Of a stretch of DNA of 38,101 bases, positions 30,113-37,012 are shown piece after piece. The first letter of the stretch is position 1, and every line of letters begins with the position of its first letter. The notes beneath the pieces were generated by a model that saw only the letters and a list, made by a program, of their open reading frames with translations, did no database searches and was not told the origin of the DNA. Both the position numbers and the translations under genes were made by a program. Source of the stretch: a virus; the IMG/VR virus record IMGVR_UViG_3300038954_000529, positions 1 through 38,101 of that record. One strand, given 5' to 3'.

Positions 30113-30149
30113 TTCCATTCCGCATTCCGAATTCCGCGCTCCGCATTCG
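30113..30149. repeat. GGAATGS heptamer array (inverted)
   Basis: CTTCCATTCCGCATTCCGAA and following heptamers lie between an early gene and the ASCH gene, inverted relative to most other copies, with the CGTCTTCC flank on its left. Confidence 0.78.
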
Positions 30150-30300
30150 CAAGATGCCGCGGACCCGGGGTTGGGGTCGCAGGTTCCGCGGCGGCCCTGC
30201 GGAGGAGTGCCGGCCCTGGTGTCGGAGGCCGGCGCCGGCGGTATGGCCTGCGCGCGGGGCACTCCCGGTCCACCCCTCGCGCGTGCCGGCTCAGAACCGA

Positions 30301-30807
30301 TCAGGCGGCGCCTTTGCCGGCCTTTGCTTTGGCCTTGCGTCCGCGCCGCGGCTTGGCGGCGGCTTCAGCCTGGGCGCCTGCGTCGGTCAGTTCGTAGTCT
30401 GTGCCCGCGGCCGTGGGCGCGGTGCAGTTCAGGCGGCTGGACTTGCTGATCTTGGCCGCCAGCTTGACCGCGTCGGCGGCGGGAAATTCGCTGTCGATCA
30501 GCTTGCGCAGCTTGGCCGTGTCGGGCCTGCGCGGGCAGAACGCGTCCAGTTCGTCGTCGTTGAAGACTTTGCGCAGCTTCTGCAGGTCGAAGCTGTAGCG
30601 CTGCACTTCGGCCAGGACGGCTTCGCAGCCCTTGTCGGTGAGAAACCGGTCCATCTGGTGCCGTGTGAGCAGGTCCTTGATGGCCGCCTTGCGGGCTTTG
30701 AGCATCTCTTCCAGATCGGCGATCTGGCCTTGCAGCTCGACGGCTGATTCGATGCAGACGATGAGGTCGGCGCGGTCGTTGCGGCTGAGTTTCTTGGTCG
30801 TGACCAT
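30301..30807 (-). CDS. Hypothetical coiled-coil early protein
   Basis: The 168-residue product begins MVTTKKLSRNDRADLIVCIE, has a heptad-like segment LEEMLKARKAAIKDLL, the stretch VFNDDELDAFCPRRPDTAKL, and a basic Ala/Lys/Arg tail (RRGRKAKAKAGKG). It starts after AAGGA. In Mu the gam gene lies in this part of the early region, and some features (early helices and a DxL..F..R segment) allow that idea, but no convincing Gam match is visible. Function unknown. Confidence 0.6.
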   Translation of the reverse strand: MVTTKKLSRNDRADLIVCIESAVELQGQIADLEEMLKARKAAIKDLLTRHQMDRFLTDKGCEAVLAEVQRYSFDLQKLRKVFNDDELDAFCPRRPDTAKLRKLIDSEFPAADAVKLAAKISKSSRLNCTAPTAAGTDYELTDAGAQAEAAAKPRRGRKAKAKAGKGAA

Positions 30808-30834
30808 GGCTGTGGAGTCCTTTGCAAACAGGCG

Positions 30835-31122
30835 TTAGAGGAACGTTTTGAGGCGCGCGTTGCGCTTCTGGGTTTTGCCGATGCGGCGTCTGGCCCGGGC
30901 ATCGCGCAGGACGGCGATACTGATGAGCGTGGCGGAGATCGGCCCGAGGGCGATGATGAGCAGGATCACGTGAACGTCCTGCAGCGGCTGCCAAAAGCTG
31001 CGCCGCATGCCTTGCGGCCGCTGTTCCGGTTCGGCCAGGCGCACGACGGCCAGGGCGAGCGCGCAGCAGCCGAGGGCGAACCAGACGATGGCGACGGCGA
31101 GGGCGAGCGGGTCCTGGTGCAT
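30835..31122 (-). CDS. Two-helix membrane protein
   Basis: The 95-residue product starts at ATG 31122 after AAGGAG. Two hydrophobic segments (ALAVAIVWFALGCCALALAV and VILLIIALGPISATLISIAV) are joined by a polar loop (EPEQRPQGMRRSFWQP). The C-terminus is basic. It lies directly after the MuB-like gene. It is not the holin by position; it may affect the host membrane early. No family was recognised. Confidence 0.7.
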   Translation of the reverse strand: MHQDPLALAVAIVWFALGCCALALAVVRLAEPEQRPQGMRRSFWQPLQDVHVILLIIALGPISATLISIAVLRDARARRRIGKTQKRNARLKTFL

Positions 31123-31150
31123 GGGGGGAACTCCTTGGCGTCTGCGCGTA

Positions 31151-31848
31151 TCAGGCGCTTTTGCTGCGGTACTTCGTGGTCGCTTCGGCTTCCACGGCCT
31201 GGCCCGTGGGCTGGAACAGCGGCATGAGTTCATCGCGCCGCAGTGCGTCCAGTCCCGCGCGGGTGATGTGGTGGATTTTGCCGATCGGCTGGTGACGGCC
31301 ACGCGTCCGCGGTGCCGGACCTTGCGCCCGTCGACCCATCCGACGAACCGTTCGGGCAGGCGCGGCCAGACGCGTGTGTACATCTGTTCTTTCTGCAGCC
31401 AGCGCGAGACGTGGCAGCAGTGCAGCATACAGCGGCAGTGGCAGGCGACCTGCCGGCAGACGTAATCCAGGGCGATGATCAGGCGTTCCATGTCGGCCGA
31501 CGCCATCAGGTGGGCGTCTTCGAGCACGAACGTGATCGGGCGCGGATCTTCGGCGTGGATGGCTTCCAGGGCGTCCCAGATGCCGGCGAGGCGCCCGGCC
31601 TGGGTATTGCGCCGGGTGCCGGCCATACGCACGATCGACGTCACCGCGTGGGTATAGGATTGGGCCTGCAGGCCGATGACGCGCACGGGCTGGTCCTTGC
31701 GCGGTCTGGCCGTGACGCGGACCAGGTGGTCGATGATGGTGCTGAAGCCTGAAAACTCTTTGCACAGCAGCACGTCGACGACGCAGCCGCGCGGGGTGGT
31801 GGTGGCGAGTTCCTTGATGGCCTGTTGGCCTCGCGTCCATTTAGGCAT
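31151..31848 (-). pseudogene. MuB-like ATPase, frameshifted
   Basis: The gene starts at ATG 31848 after AGGAG and should end at 31151, but one base is missing near 31290-31294. Before it the frame reads RFVGWVDGRKVRHRGRVAVT; after it the coherent frame is QPIGKIHHITRAGLDALRRD. Together they give about 232 residues. A degenerate Walker A (CKEFSGFST) and a Walker B-like PITFVLEDAHLM are present. Position next to the transposase module fits MuB, the transposition activator. It could be real decay or a sequencing error in a C-run. Confidence 0.65.
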
Positions 31849-31862
31849 GGGAGTGCTCCTGT

Positions 31863-32492
31863 CTAGCTGGCTTTGGTCAGCCGCGCGGTGACCTTGTTCA
31901 GTTCATTCGCCAAAGCCCCAAGCGCCTCGTAAGCGTCGCTCCACACTTTGGCGTCAATGTCCCCGAAGTCGCCCGGGACCTGCTTCGCGAGCGATCTGCG
32001 AAGCGCTGCGATGTTGGCGGCGAGTTTCTGTTCTGGGGGAAGAGCGTGCGGTGTCTCTTTGTGATCAATTAACTGCTTGGAAACGTCCGGAAGAGGCCCT
32101 TCGTGTACGGCGATCTTTTCAGAAGGCTCCTGCAGCATTGCACTAATGCTCCCTTCCGGTAGTTGCCCCTTGGCCAGTGCCGTTTCGTAGGCCTTGGCGC
32201 ACATCTGCAACCAGCGCTTCTCATACGGAAGGCTTTCGGCAAGTCGATACGCGACGTAATTGCGCGCAATCCACGGACGCCCAGACCGTCTTTGGTTGAA
32301 CCGGGAAACTTCCGCCAAGACGTCGGACCTTTCGGCAAAGCGACAAATCAGCTCCCCAATCGCCCATGTATGACGCACTGCACCAATCATGTGCTGCTGT
32401 ACCGCGCCAGCCATCCTCTTCACTTCGCTGGCCAGCTGCGACCAGCTCAAGATGCGGACGCAATCATGTTGTTCAACAACGCGATCCTTCAT
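31863..32492 (-). CDS. Early protein, paralogue of next upstream gene
   Basis: The 209-residue product shares with the gene at 32495-33355 the motifs WAIGELICRFAERSDV, RRSGRPWIARNYVAYRLAES and YEKRWLQMCAKAYETALAKG, ending in LPEG. The two clearly come from one duplication. It lacks the Cys-rich front part of its relative. No known enzyme motif is visible; the helical content and RPWI motif hint at a nucleic acid or protein binding fold. It lies two bases after the other copy. Confidence 0.68.
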   Translation of the reverse strand: MKDRVVEQHDCVRILSWSQLASEVKRMAGAVQQHMIGAVRHTWAIGELICRFAERSDVLAEVSRFNQRRSGRPWIARNYVAYRLAESLPYEKRWLQMCAKAYETALAKGQLPEGSISAMLQEPSEKIAVHEGPLPDVSKQLIDHKETPHALPPEQKLAANIAALRRSLAKQVPGDFGDIDAKVWSDAYEALGALANELNKVTARLTKAS

Positions 32493-32494
32493 TT

Positions 32495-33355
32495 CTAGCT
32501 GCTCCTCTTCGCCTGCCGCGCCACGACGGCCAGGCCCAGCGGTTCGAAGGCCAGGTTGAGGTCGTCGAGGTGCGGCTTGATGGTCTGGTGGTCCAGGCGC
32601 TTACCGGCGGCGACGGCCTGGGCGGTCAGCGCGTTGACGCGCTTGGTCACGAAGGCGAAGGTCTGCTGCACCAGCTTTTCAGGTTCGGGCGTGTGCTGCG
32701 GGTCGTCTCCCTTGTCCGCCGCGGCGTCGATCAGGCGTTCGGGGTGAATTGTCCCTTCATGAAGCGACAATTCGGCCTGGCGCCAGCCGAGCGCCGTTTG
32801 GACGTCGCCTTCGGGCAGGACGCCGGACTGGCAGGCGCGGCGGTAGCCCAGGGCGCAGGTTTGCAGCCATTTCTTGGAGTACTTGAAATCGTCGGCCAAA
32901 CGCGCGGCGACGTAGTTTTCCGGGATCCACGGGCGGCCGCGGCGCCCGGCGTTGGCGCGGTTGACTTCGCGTTCGATGTCGTCGCGCTTGGCGAACTCGC
33001 AGATCAGCGCACCGATGGCCCAGGAGGCGCGCAGGGACCGGGCGGCGTGTTCGATGGCGCCTTCGGCGTGCGGCCTGATCTGGTCGGCCAGGTCACTCCA
33101 TAGCTTCTGCGGCGCCATGATTTCGGCGAAGGTTTGCGCTTCGCGTCCCACCGGGATGCCGCGCACTGCCTCGCCGGTTTCGTCTTCCTCATGGATGCCG
33201 GCGCACTGATCGTAGTAGGCGCAGTCGCCGCAGCTTGCGGCGTCGCCGGGACAGACGAGGTACCCGTCGTCGTCGCGCGGGGCGAGGCGTTGTTCCATGT
33301 CGTGCGCTTGTTCGGCGTCGGCGCGCAAATCGGCGATGGTGCGGGTCTTGGCCAT
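32495..33355 (-). CDS. Early protein with Cys cluster, paralogue of next gene
   Basis: The 286-residue product starts at ATG 33355 with AGGAG upstream. Residues 36-55 hold CPGDAASCGDCAYYDQC, a four-Cys cluster suited to zinc or iron-sulfur. The middle shares WAIGALICEFAKRDDIE, RRGRPWIPENYVAARLADDF and KKWLQTCALGYRRACQSG with the following gene. The segment AELSLHEGTIHPE is partly a translation of a 24-bp palindrome also found at 36204. The C-terminus is helical. No function recognised. Confidence 0.7.
   Translation of the reverse strand: MAKTRTIADLRADAEQAHDMEQRLAPRDDDGYLVCPGDAASCGDCAYYDQCAGIHEEDETGEAVRGIPVGREAQTFAEIMAPQKLWSDLADQIRPHAEGAIEHAARSLRASWAIGALICEFAKRDDIEREVNRANAGRRGRPWIPENYVAARLADDFKYSKKWLQTCALGYRRACQSGVLPEGDVQTALGWRQAELSLHEGTIHPERLIDAAADKGDDPQHTPEPEKLVQQTFAFVTKRVNALTAQAVAAGKRLDHQTIKPHLDDLNLAFEPLGLAVVARQAKRSS
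32748..32771. repeat. 24-bp palindrome, copy A
   Basis: Halves ATTGTCCCTTCA and TGAAGCGACAAT form an almost perfect inverted repeat, with a single mismatched pair. It lies inside the gene at 32495-33355. Copy B at 36204-36227 is its exact reverse complement. Confidence 0.85.
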
Positions 33356-33375
33356 AACTGCAGTACTCCTGTTGC

Positions 33376-33708
33376 TCAGCCGCCGATCTGTTCGGCGGTG
33401 GGGGTGATGATGTCGCCGCGCTGCACGGCGTCGCAGTATTCGGCCACGCATGCACAGAGGAACTGCATGTCGGGGCCGGTGTAAGTGTCCATCTGGCGAA
33501 GCTGGCCCACGACGTAGAGCCAGCGTTCGGCGTCGCTTCCCGGCGTAGTCCAGTACCTAGCGGCCGCTTCGCGCATGATCTCGCAGCCGATGGCCTGCCG
33601 GGCCGCGGCCGGCTGTGTGCGCAGCAGGGCGACGTGTTCGGCGATGCGGCGCTGAAGGCGTTCCAGCGCCGCGCGCAGGAAATGCTTGCGGGGGGTGATG
33701 GGGCTCAT
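33376..33708 (-). CDS. Hypothetical early protein
   Basis: The 110-residue product starts at an ATG overlapping the stop of the small zinc protein (ATGA). It is helical: KHFLRAALERLQRRIAEHVA, then AARQAIGCEIMREAAARYWT, then LYVVGQLRQMDTYTGPDMQF and a Cys-containing end (LCACVAEYCDAVQRGD). No family was recognised. It is one of the short early genes after the transposase. Confidence 0.68.
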   Translation of the reverse strand: MSPITPRKHFLRAALERLQRRIAEHVALLRTQPAAARQAIGCEIMREAAARYWTTPGSDAERWLYVVGQLRQMDTYTGPDMQFLCACVAEYCDAVQRGDIITPTAEQIGG

Positions 33709-34004
33709 GCGTCGGCCTCCGAATGCGGAGTGGGGAATTCGGCCTCTGAATGCGGAGTGCGGAATTCGGAATGCGGAATGGAAGACGCTAACGCGTTCAG
33801 CTTGGCCACTTCCGCGTCGTAGCAGGCTGGGCAGATGCCGTGGGTGTCGTGGGTGAAGCCGGGGCCGGCCAAGCCCATGACTTGTTGGCAGTAGCTGCAA
33901 ATGCGGAGCGGGTGGCTTGATTGCACCAGGCGACCGTTTTCGTACACGTTGCAGTGCACGACCGTTTTGCGTTCGTGCGCGGGTTTCAATTCCGCATTCC
34001 CCAT
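33705..34004 (-). CDS. Zinc-ribbon protein with repeat-encoded ends
   Basis: The frame of 99 residues starts at an ATG in a heptamer array and ends in another. The middle has CSYCQQVMG and GICPACYDAE, a two-CXXC zinc ribbon, and VVHCNVYENGRLVQSSHP before it. The last 25 residues (SSIPHSEFRTPHSEAEF) come from heptamer repeats. A GTG within VVHC is an alternative start. Probably a small nucleic acid or protein binding factor. Confidence 0.68.
   Translation of the reverse strand: MGNAELKPAHERKTVVHCNVYENGRLVQSSHPLRICSYCQQVMGLAGPGFTHDTHGICPACYDAEVAKLNALASSIPHSEFRTPHSEAEFPTPHSEADA
33720..33783. repeat. GGAATGS heptamer array inside a gene end
   Basis: A longer array with two blocks separated by GGCCTCTG lies at the C-terminal coding end of the zinc-ribbon gene, followed by GGAAGACGCTAACGCG. 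Confidence 0.82.
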
Positions 34005-34020
34005 TCCGAATTCCCCATTC
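33987..34020. repeat. GGAATGS heptamer array (inverted)
   Basis: TTCCGCATTCCCCATTCCGA and following units overlap the start of the zinc-ribbon gene and lie 15 bases from a double-hairpin repeat, so two repeat families are stacked between the transposase and the next gene. Confidence 0.8.
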
Positions 34021-34025
34021 TGCAG

Positions 34026-34083
34026 GTCGCCGCCTGCGGCGGCATTGTTCGAGTCCACGGGCAGGGACGCCCGTGCCACTGGA
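34026..34083. repeat. Double-hairpin repeat, copy 4
   Basis: GCCGCCTGCGGCGGC, then about 14 bases, then CACGGGCAGGGACGCCCGTG and CCACTGG. It lies two bases after the transposase stop. Confidence 0.85.
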
Positions 34084-34084
34084 A

Positions 34085-36835
34085 TCAGGCGCCGCCGGAG
34101 CTGCCCGTGAGGCGTTCGAGCAGTTCGGCGTCGGCGTCGGTATAGGCCGGGGTCACCTCGGCCTCGGGATCCATCTGTCCGCCCGCGATCGCGCGGGCCA
34201 TGCGGGCGACGCGCGCCGCGGCCAGGCGGCGTTCGCCTTCGGCGTCGGCCACGGTCTGCGGCTTGGCGACCGGGTGGCTGCCGACGATCGGCTGGTCGAT
34301 GTACTGGCCGAACCAGTCTTCGCGACGGCCTTGGGCGGTGACGGCGTGGTAGCGCGGCATGCCGCCTTGCGGCGCGGGTTCCACGATGATCGCGCGCATG
34401 GTGTCGGGGTCGTGGTCGGCGGCCAGCAGGCCGCTGGGCATCACCAGGGCCACGCTGTCTCGCGCGCGCAGGGGCACGGCGGTGCCGATGCGGGCGCTGA
34501 TGCGGCGGCCGTCCTGCCGGAAGGTCAGTTCGCCGGAATTGACGCTGACGACCTTGTGCGCGCCCAGGATTTCCGGCAGGCGCGCCTGCCAGTCGGTGGC
34601 GAGGCGACGGGCGTCGCGGCGCCGTGCCGATTCGTCGTGCGCCCACAGCGCGGCGCGGGTGCGCTGGTTGTTGCCTCGCTGCAGCGGTTTGGCGTTGTTC
34701 AGGGCGGCTTCGGCGGTAGAGACAAATTCAGCGAACGCCGCTTCGTTGGCAAATTCGCGGCCCTTGGCGTTGCGGCGGCCGGCGAGCGATTCGCGCACGC
34801 GCTTGGTCAGGCTGCGGCGCGCGGCTTCCTGCTTGAAGCCGCGTGCGCCCCGTTCGACCTGCGCGCCGGCGGTGGGGCGGGCCGACGCGTGGATGTAGGG
34901 GCGCACGCCCGCGGCGAACCAGGCCAGCACGCCGGCCGACAGGTCGGTCGCTTCGCCCGGTCGCAGGTAGCGCAACGCTTCGAAAACGCCTCCGATGCGG
35001 TCGATGATGGCCCATTCGGGCGCGAAATCGAGGCGGCGCAGGATGGACAGCAGGGCGTCGGACCAGCCTTCGTATTCGCTCCGGCCCGGGTTCCAGTGCG
35101 TCCAGGTGTGGTTGCTGGCCAGGTCCACGGCCAGGTGCAGCCAGTGGGCTTTCTTGCCGTTTTTGTCCTTGGTCTGGTTGATGCCGTGCACGCGCACGGG
35201 CAGGCCGGTGGCGTCCAGCAGCACGACCTGGCCGGCCCACTGCGCGCGGAACCCGATGGTTTCCTGGTAGTGTTCGGCCGCGGCCAGCGCCGCGTCGGCC
35301 TTGCCGTAGCGTTCCGACAGCCAGCGTTCGATGGTGGCCACGCTGGGCAGTTCGTCCTGGCCCAGGCAGTCTTTGATGTCGTCGCCGATGGCATCGAGCA
35401 CGCCCAGGATATGGTCGCGGCGGAACATCCACGCGCGGGTGGCGTAGGCGCCCTTGCTGTGCGGCTCACTGCGCGCGGAGTCGAATATCCATGCGGCGAT
35501 GCGATCGCAGGCGGCGTCGACGCGCTGGGCGCGGTCTTCGTCTTTGCCCACGCTGCGGGCGGTTGGGGCGCCCATTTTCTGCCGCGTGCGTTTGAGCATC
35601 TGGGTGATGGCGCCGCGGGTCTTCTTGCCGGTGTAGCAGGGGCAGGCGGCGATGGCGTCGCAGAGTTTCCGGCGGAAGTCGTTGATGGTTCCGCTGTGGT
35701 CGTAGTCGTAGAAGGCATCGGCCCAGCGGCGGCGGTGGTCGCGGGAGAAGTCGAGGGGGGCGAGGGCGTCTAAAACAGGGTCGCTTTCCCGGTGAATTCC
35801 AGATGCCCCCCGCTGTTGAGCTGCACTTTCGCTTCCACCTGCAGTGCCGGCCCGCTGCGGTTGATCGTCAACGTCACTCCGCTGAACTGGTCCACCGACG
35901 CGATCACCTCGGCCAAAGGCCTCACCGCGTTCTTCACCACCGCTTCGAAGGACTCCCGCAACTCCCTGTCTACTTTCGTCTCTTCCGGCATGAGGGTCCC
36001 CTTCTCTCTGCTGCCGCCGCTGCGCGACGGCTTCCTTCCATGCGGCGCGTCCCGGGTTTTCCGCTTCCCATTGCGCGTTCCGCGTTCCGCGTTCCGCGTC
36101 TCTATTCGCGTCGGCCGGGGCGGGGCGATCCGCTCCTTGCGCCTGCGGGCCAGGCGTGTGCGTGGTGGGGGCGTGTTCCGCGCCCCGGCCGGGGGAGGGT
36201 TGGATTGTCGCTTCATGAAGGGACAATTCCGAGGCTTGTGGCTTTAATGCCTTACTGGCAAGGTGGCGTTGTTGTACGCGCGTGGCTGGCGCGTCTACCT
36301 TATGTGGTCCGACTCGCCGATCAGATACGCCACGCTGCAGGTCAGCGCCTGGGCCAGCCAGTAGAGGGTCTGGATTCCGGGCGAGGACGTCTTGCCCTGC
36401 TCGATCTTCTGCAGCGTGTTGGCGCTGATGCGCGCGCGGGCCGCCAGCGCTTCCTGCGTCATCTTGCGCTGCAGGCGCCGGTGGCGCAGCCGGCTGGCCA
36501 GGTTCGGTCTGGGGGGCGTCATGGGTGGTGCCCTTGTGCTGCTTGCCGCGACGGCGGCCGCCGCGCGGCGGGGTGTGGTCGGGGTCCGGCTCCCAGCGGC
36601 CCAGCGGCCACTGCAGCCATTCGCGCACGCGGACGTCGGTGGTGGAATCGCTTATAATGTTGGGAGCGTACGCGTCGCGCAGGGCGACGACGATCGCCGC
36701 GAAGACGTTGTCCCGGCAGCGGCCGCCGTTTTCGATCGCGCCCAAGGCCCGGCGGGTGATGCCGGCGACCCGGGCGAGGTCCTGCTGGCTGATGCCGAGT
36801 GCCGTGCGTGCGATGCGGATGATGTCGTCGGCCAT
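34085..36835 (-). CDS. Mu-type DDE transposase (long fused frame)
   Basis: The catalytic part shows VVLLDATGLPV (Asp near base 35213), WAIIDRIGGVFEAL (Asp near 35001) and AQVERGARGF (Glu near 34854); the D-D and D-E distances, about 70 and 49 residues, are close to MuA. It inserts and replicates the phage by transposition. The frame is open from ATG 36835 (916 residues), beginning with an XRE-type HTH, but the stretch 36520-35800 looks like a shadow of two other genes. No ATG, GTG or TTG is available between about 36640 and 35600. The real start may be at 35599 (504 residues), or a base may be lost. Confidence 0.82.
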   Translation of the reverse strand: MADDIIRIARTALGISQQDLARVAGITRRALGAIENGGRCRDNVFAAIVVALRDAYAPNIISDSTTDVRVREWLQWPLGRWEPDPDHTPPRGGRRRGKQHKGTTHDAPQTEPGQPAAPPAPAAQDDAGSAGGPRAHQRQHAAEDRAGQDVLARNPDPLLAGPGADLQRGVSDRRVGPHKVDAPATRVQQRHLASKALKPQASELSLHEATIQPSPGRGAEHAPTTHTPGPQAQGADRPAPADANRDAERGTRNAQWEAENPGRAAWKEAVAQRRQQREGDPHAGRDESRQGVAGVLRSGGEERGEAFGRGDRVGGPVQRSDVDDQPQRAGTAGGSESAAQQRGASGIHRESDPVLDALAPLDFSRDHRRRWADAFYDYDHSGTINDFRRKLCDAIAACPCYTGKKTRGAITQMLKRTRQKMGAPTARSVGKDEDRAQRVDAACDRIAAWIFDSARSEPHSKGAYATRAWMFRRDHILGVLDAIGDDIKDCLGQDELPSVATIERWLSERYGKADAALAAAEHYQETIGFRAQWAGQVVLLDATGLPVRVHGINQTKDKNGKKAHWLHLAVDLASNHTWTHWNPGRSEYEGWSDALLSILRRLDFAPEWAIIDRIGGVFEALRYLRPGEATDLSAGVLAWFAAGVRPYIHASARPTAGAQVERGARGFKQEAARRSLTKRVRESLAGRRNAKGREFANEAAFAEFVSTAEAALNNAKPLQRGNNQRTRAALWAHDESARRRDARRLATDWQARLPEILGAHKVVSVNSGELTFRQDGRRISARIGTAVPLRARDSVALVMPSGLLAADHDPDTMRAIIVEPAPQGGMPRYHAVTAQGRREDWFGQYIDQPIVGSHPVAKPQTVADAEGERRLAAARVARMARAIAGGQMDPEAEVTPAYTDADAELLERLTGSSGGA
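35770..35991 (-). CDS. Small hypothetical protein overlapping the transposase frame
   Basis: The 73-residue product starts MPEETKVDRELRESFEAVVK after AAGGGG. The end has VTLTINRSGPALQVEAKVQL and a beta-like GGHLEFTGKATLF, and the composition is natural, better than the alternative frame here. It lies immediately before the catalytic part of the transposase. It may be a small regulator or partner, with TTTTAG at its end near a possible -1 shift. No family recognised. Confidence 0.6.
   Translation of the reverse strand: MPEETKVDRELRESFEAVVKNAVRPLAEVIASVDQFSGVTLTINRSGPALQVEAKVQLNSGGHLEFTGKATLF
36061..36100. repeat. Diverged heptamer array (GGAACGC type)
   Basis: On the minus strand GGAACGC is repeated three times, followed by GCAATGGGAAGCGG. 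It is a relative of the GGAATGS arrays with a T-to-C change. Confidence 0.7.
36204..36227. repeat. 24-bp palindrome, copy B
   Basis: Halves ATTGTCGCTTCA and TGAAGGGACAAT, the exact reverse complement of copy A at 32748-32771. It lies between the second HTH gene and the 73-residue gene, where it could be an operator. Confidence 0.85.
36295..36522 (-). CDS. Small XRE-family HTH protein
   Basis: The 75-residue product has a full HTH: LRHRRLQRKMTQEALAARAR, ISANTLQKIEQGKTSSPGIQ and TLYWLAQALTCSVAYLIGES, as in Cro/CI-type proteins. It starts after AAGGGC at an ATGA that would overlap the stop of the upstream HTH gene if that gene were one base shifted. It probably is an early repressor or Ner-like regulator. 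It binds DNA as a dimer. Confidence 0.82.
   Translation of the reverse strand: MTPPRPNLASRLRHRRLQRKMTQEALAARARISANTLQKIEQGKTSSPGIQTLYWLAQALTCSVAYLIGESDHIR
36520..36835 (-). other. Ner-like HTH segment at the front of the early operon
   Basis: The first 60 residues from ATG 36835 (GGAG upstream) read DDIIRIARTALGISQQDLAR, VAGITRRALGAIENGGRCRD and NVFAAIVVALRDAY, an XRE HTH. In Mu the first early gene is ner, so this fits a separate small regulator of about 105 residues. Its frame has no stop and runs into the transposase. A -1 shift would stop it at 36519, inside the ATGA of the next gene. Either a base is missing here or a real fusion exists. Confidence 0.65.
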
Positions 36836-36859
36836 TGGGTGCGCTCCATGCGCGAACGA

Positions 36860-36882
36860 AACTGCACACATCATGCGCAGTT
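36860..36882. promoter_or_regulatory. Operator 1 (ACTGCACA palindrome)
   Basis: The inverted repeat begins AACTGCACAC and ends ATGCGCAGTT and is followed by TGGTTCACG. It overlaps the -10 box of the early promoter. Operator 2 is a direct repeat of it, 78 bases away. Confidence 0.8.
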
Positions 36883-36898
36883 TGGTTCACGCTGTCAA
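36870..36898 (-). promoter_or_regulatory. Early operon promoter
   Basis: On the minus strand a perfect TTGACA (36893-36898) is separated by 17 bases from CATGAT (36870-36875). The -10 lies in the middle of operator 1, so repressor bound there would shut off early transcription. The start of the first early gene is about 35 bases downstream. Confidence 0.75.
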
Positions 36899-36937
36899 CA
36901 CCCTAACTGAGAAATTTTTACTTGCTGTCGGGAAGTC

Positions 36938-36960
36938 TACTGCACACGGTATGTGCAGTT
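36938..36960. promoter_or_regulatory. Operator 2 (ACTGCACA palindrome)
   Basis: TACTGCACAC and ATGTGCAGTT form the second inverted repeat, followed by TGCTTCACG. It lies 53 bases before the repressor start and is suited to repressor autoregulation. An AT-rich stretch (AATTTTTA) lies between the operators. Confidence 0.8.
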
Positions 36961-37012
36961 TGCTTCACGTATGGGAAGTTGCCTGCTCACTGGCGCGGTG
37001 GCGGGAGATGCG

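Larger units (their letters stand above)
35992..36294 (-). other. Stretch between two early genes, with repeats
   Basis: This 303-base gap has no natural gene. It holds the 24-bp palindrome copy B (36204-36227) and a variant heptamer array (36061-36100). The long transposase frame crosses it, but the product is Pro/Ala/Arg-rich and repeat-derived. Confidence 0.55.

Noticed and set aside
33917-35773. Plus-strand open frame of about 618 residues
   Set aside because: It is antisense to the transposase and partly made of repeat translations, without recognised domains.
35770-35780. Programmed -1 shift joining the 73-residue gene to the transposase
   Set aside because: CTG TTT TAG does permit a -1 move into the transposase frame, but the sequence is not a standard slippery heptamer and the two proteins have no known reason to be fused.
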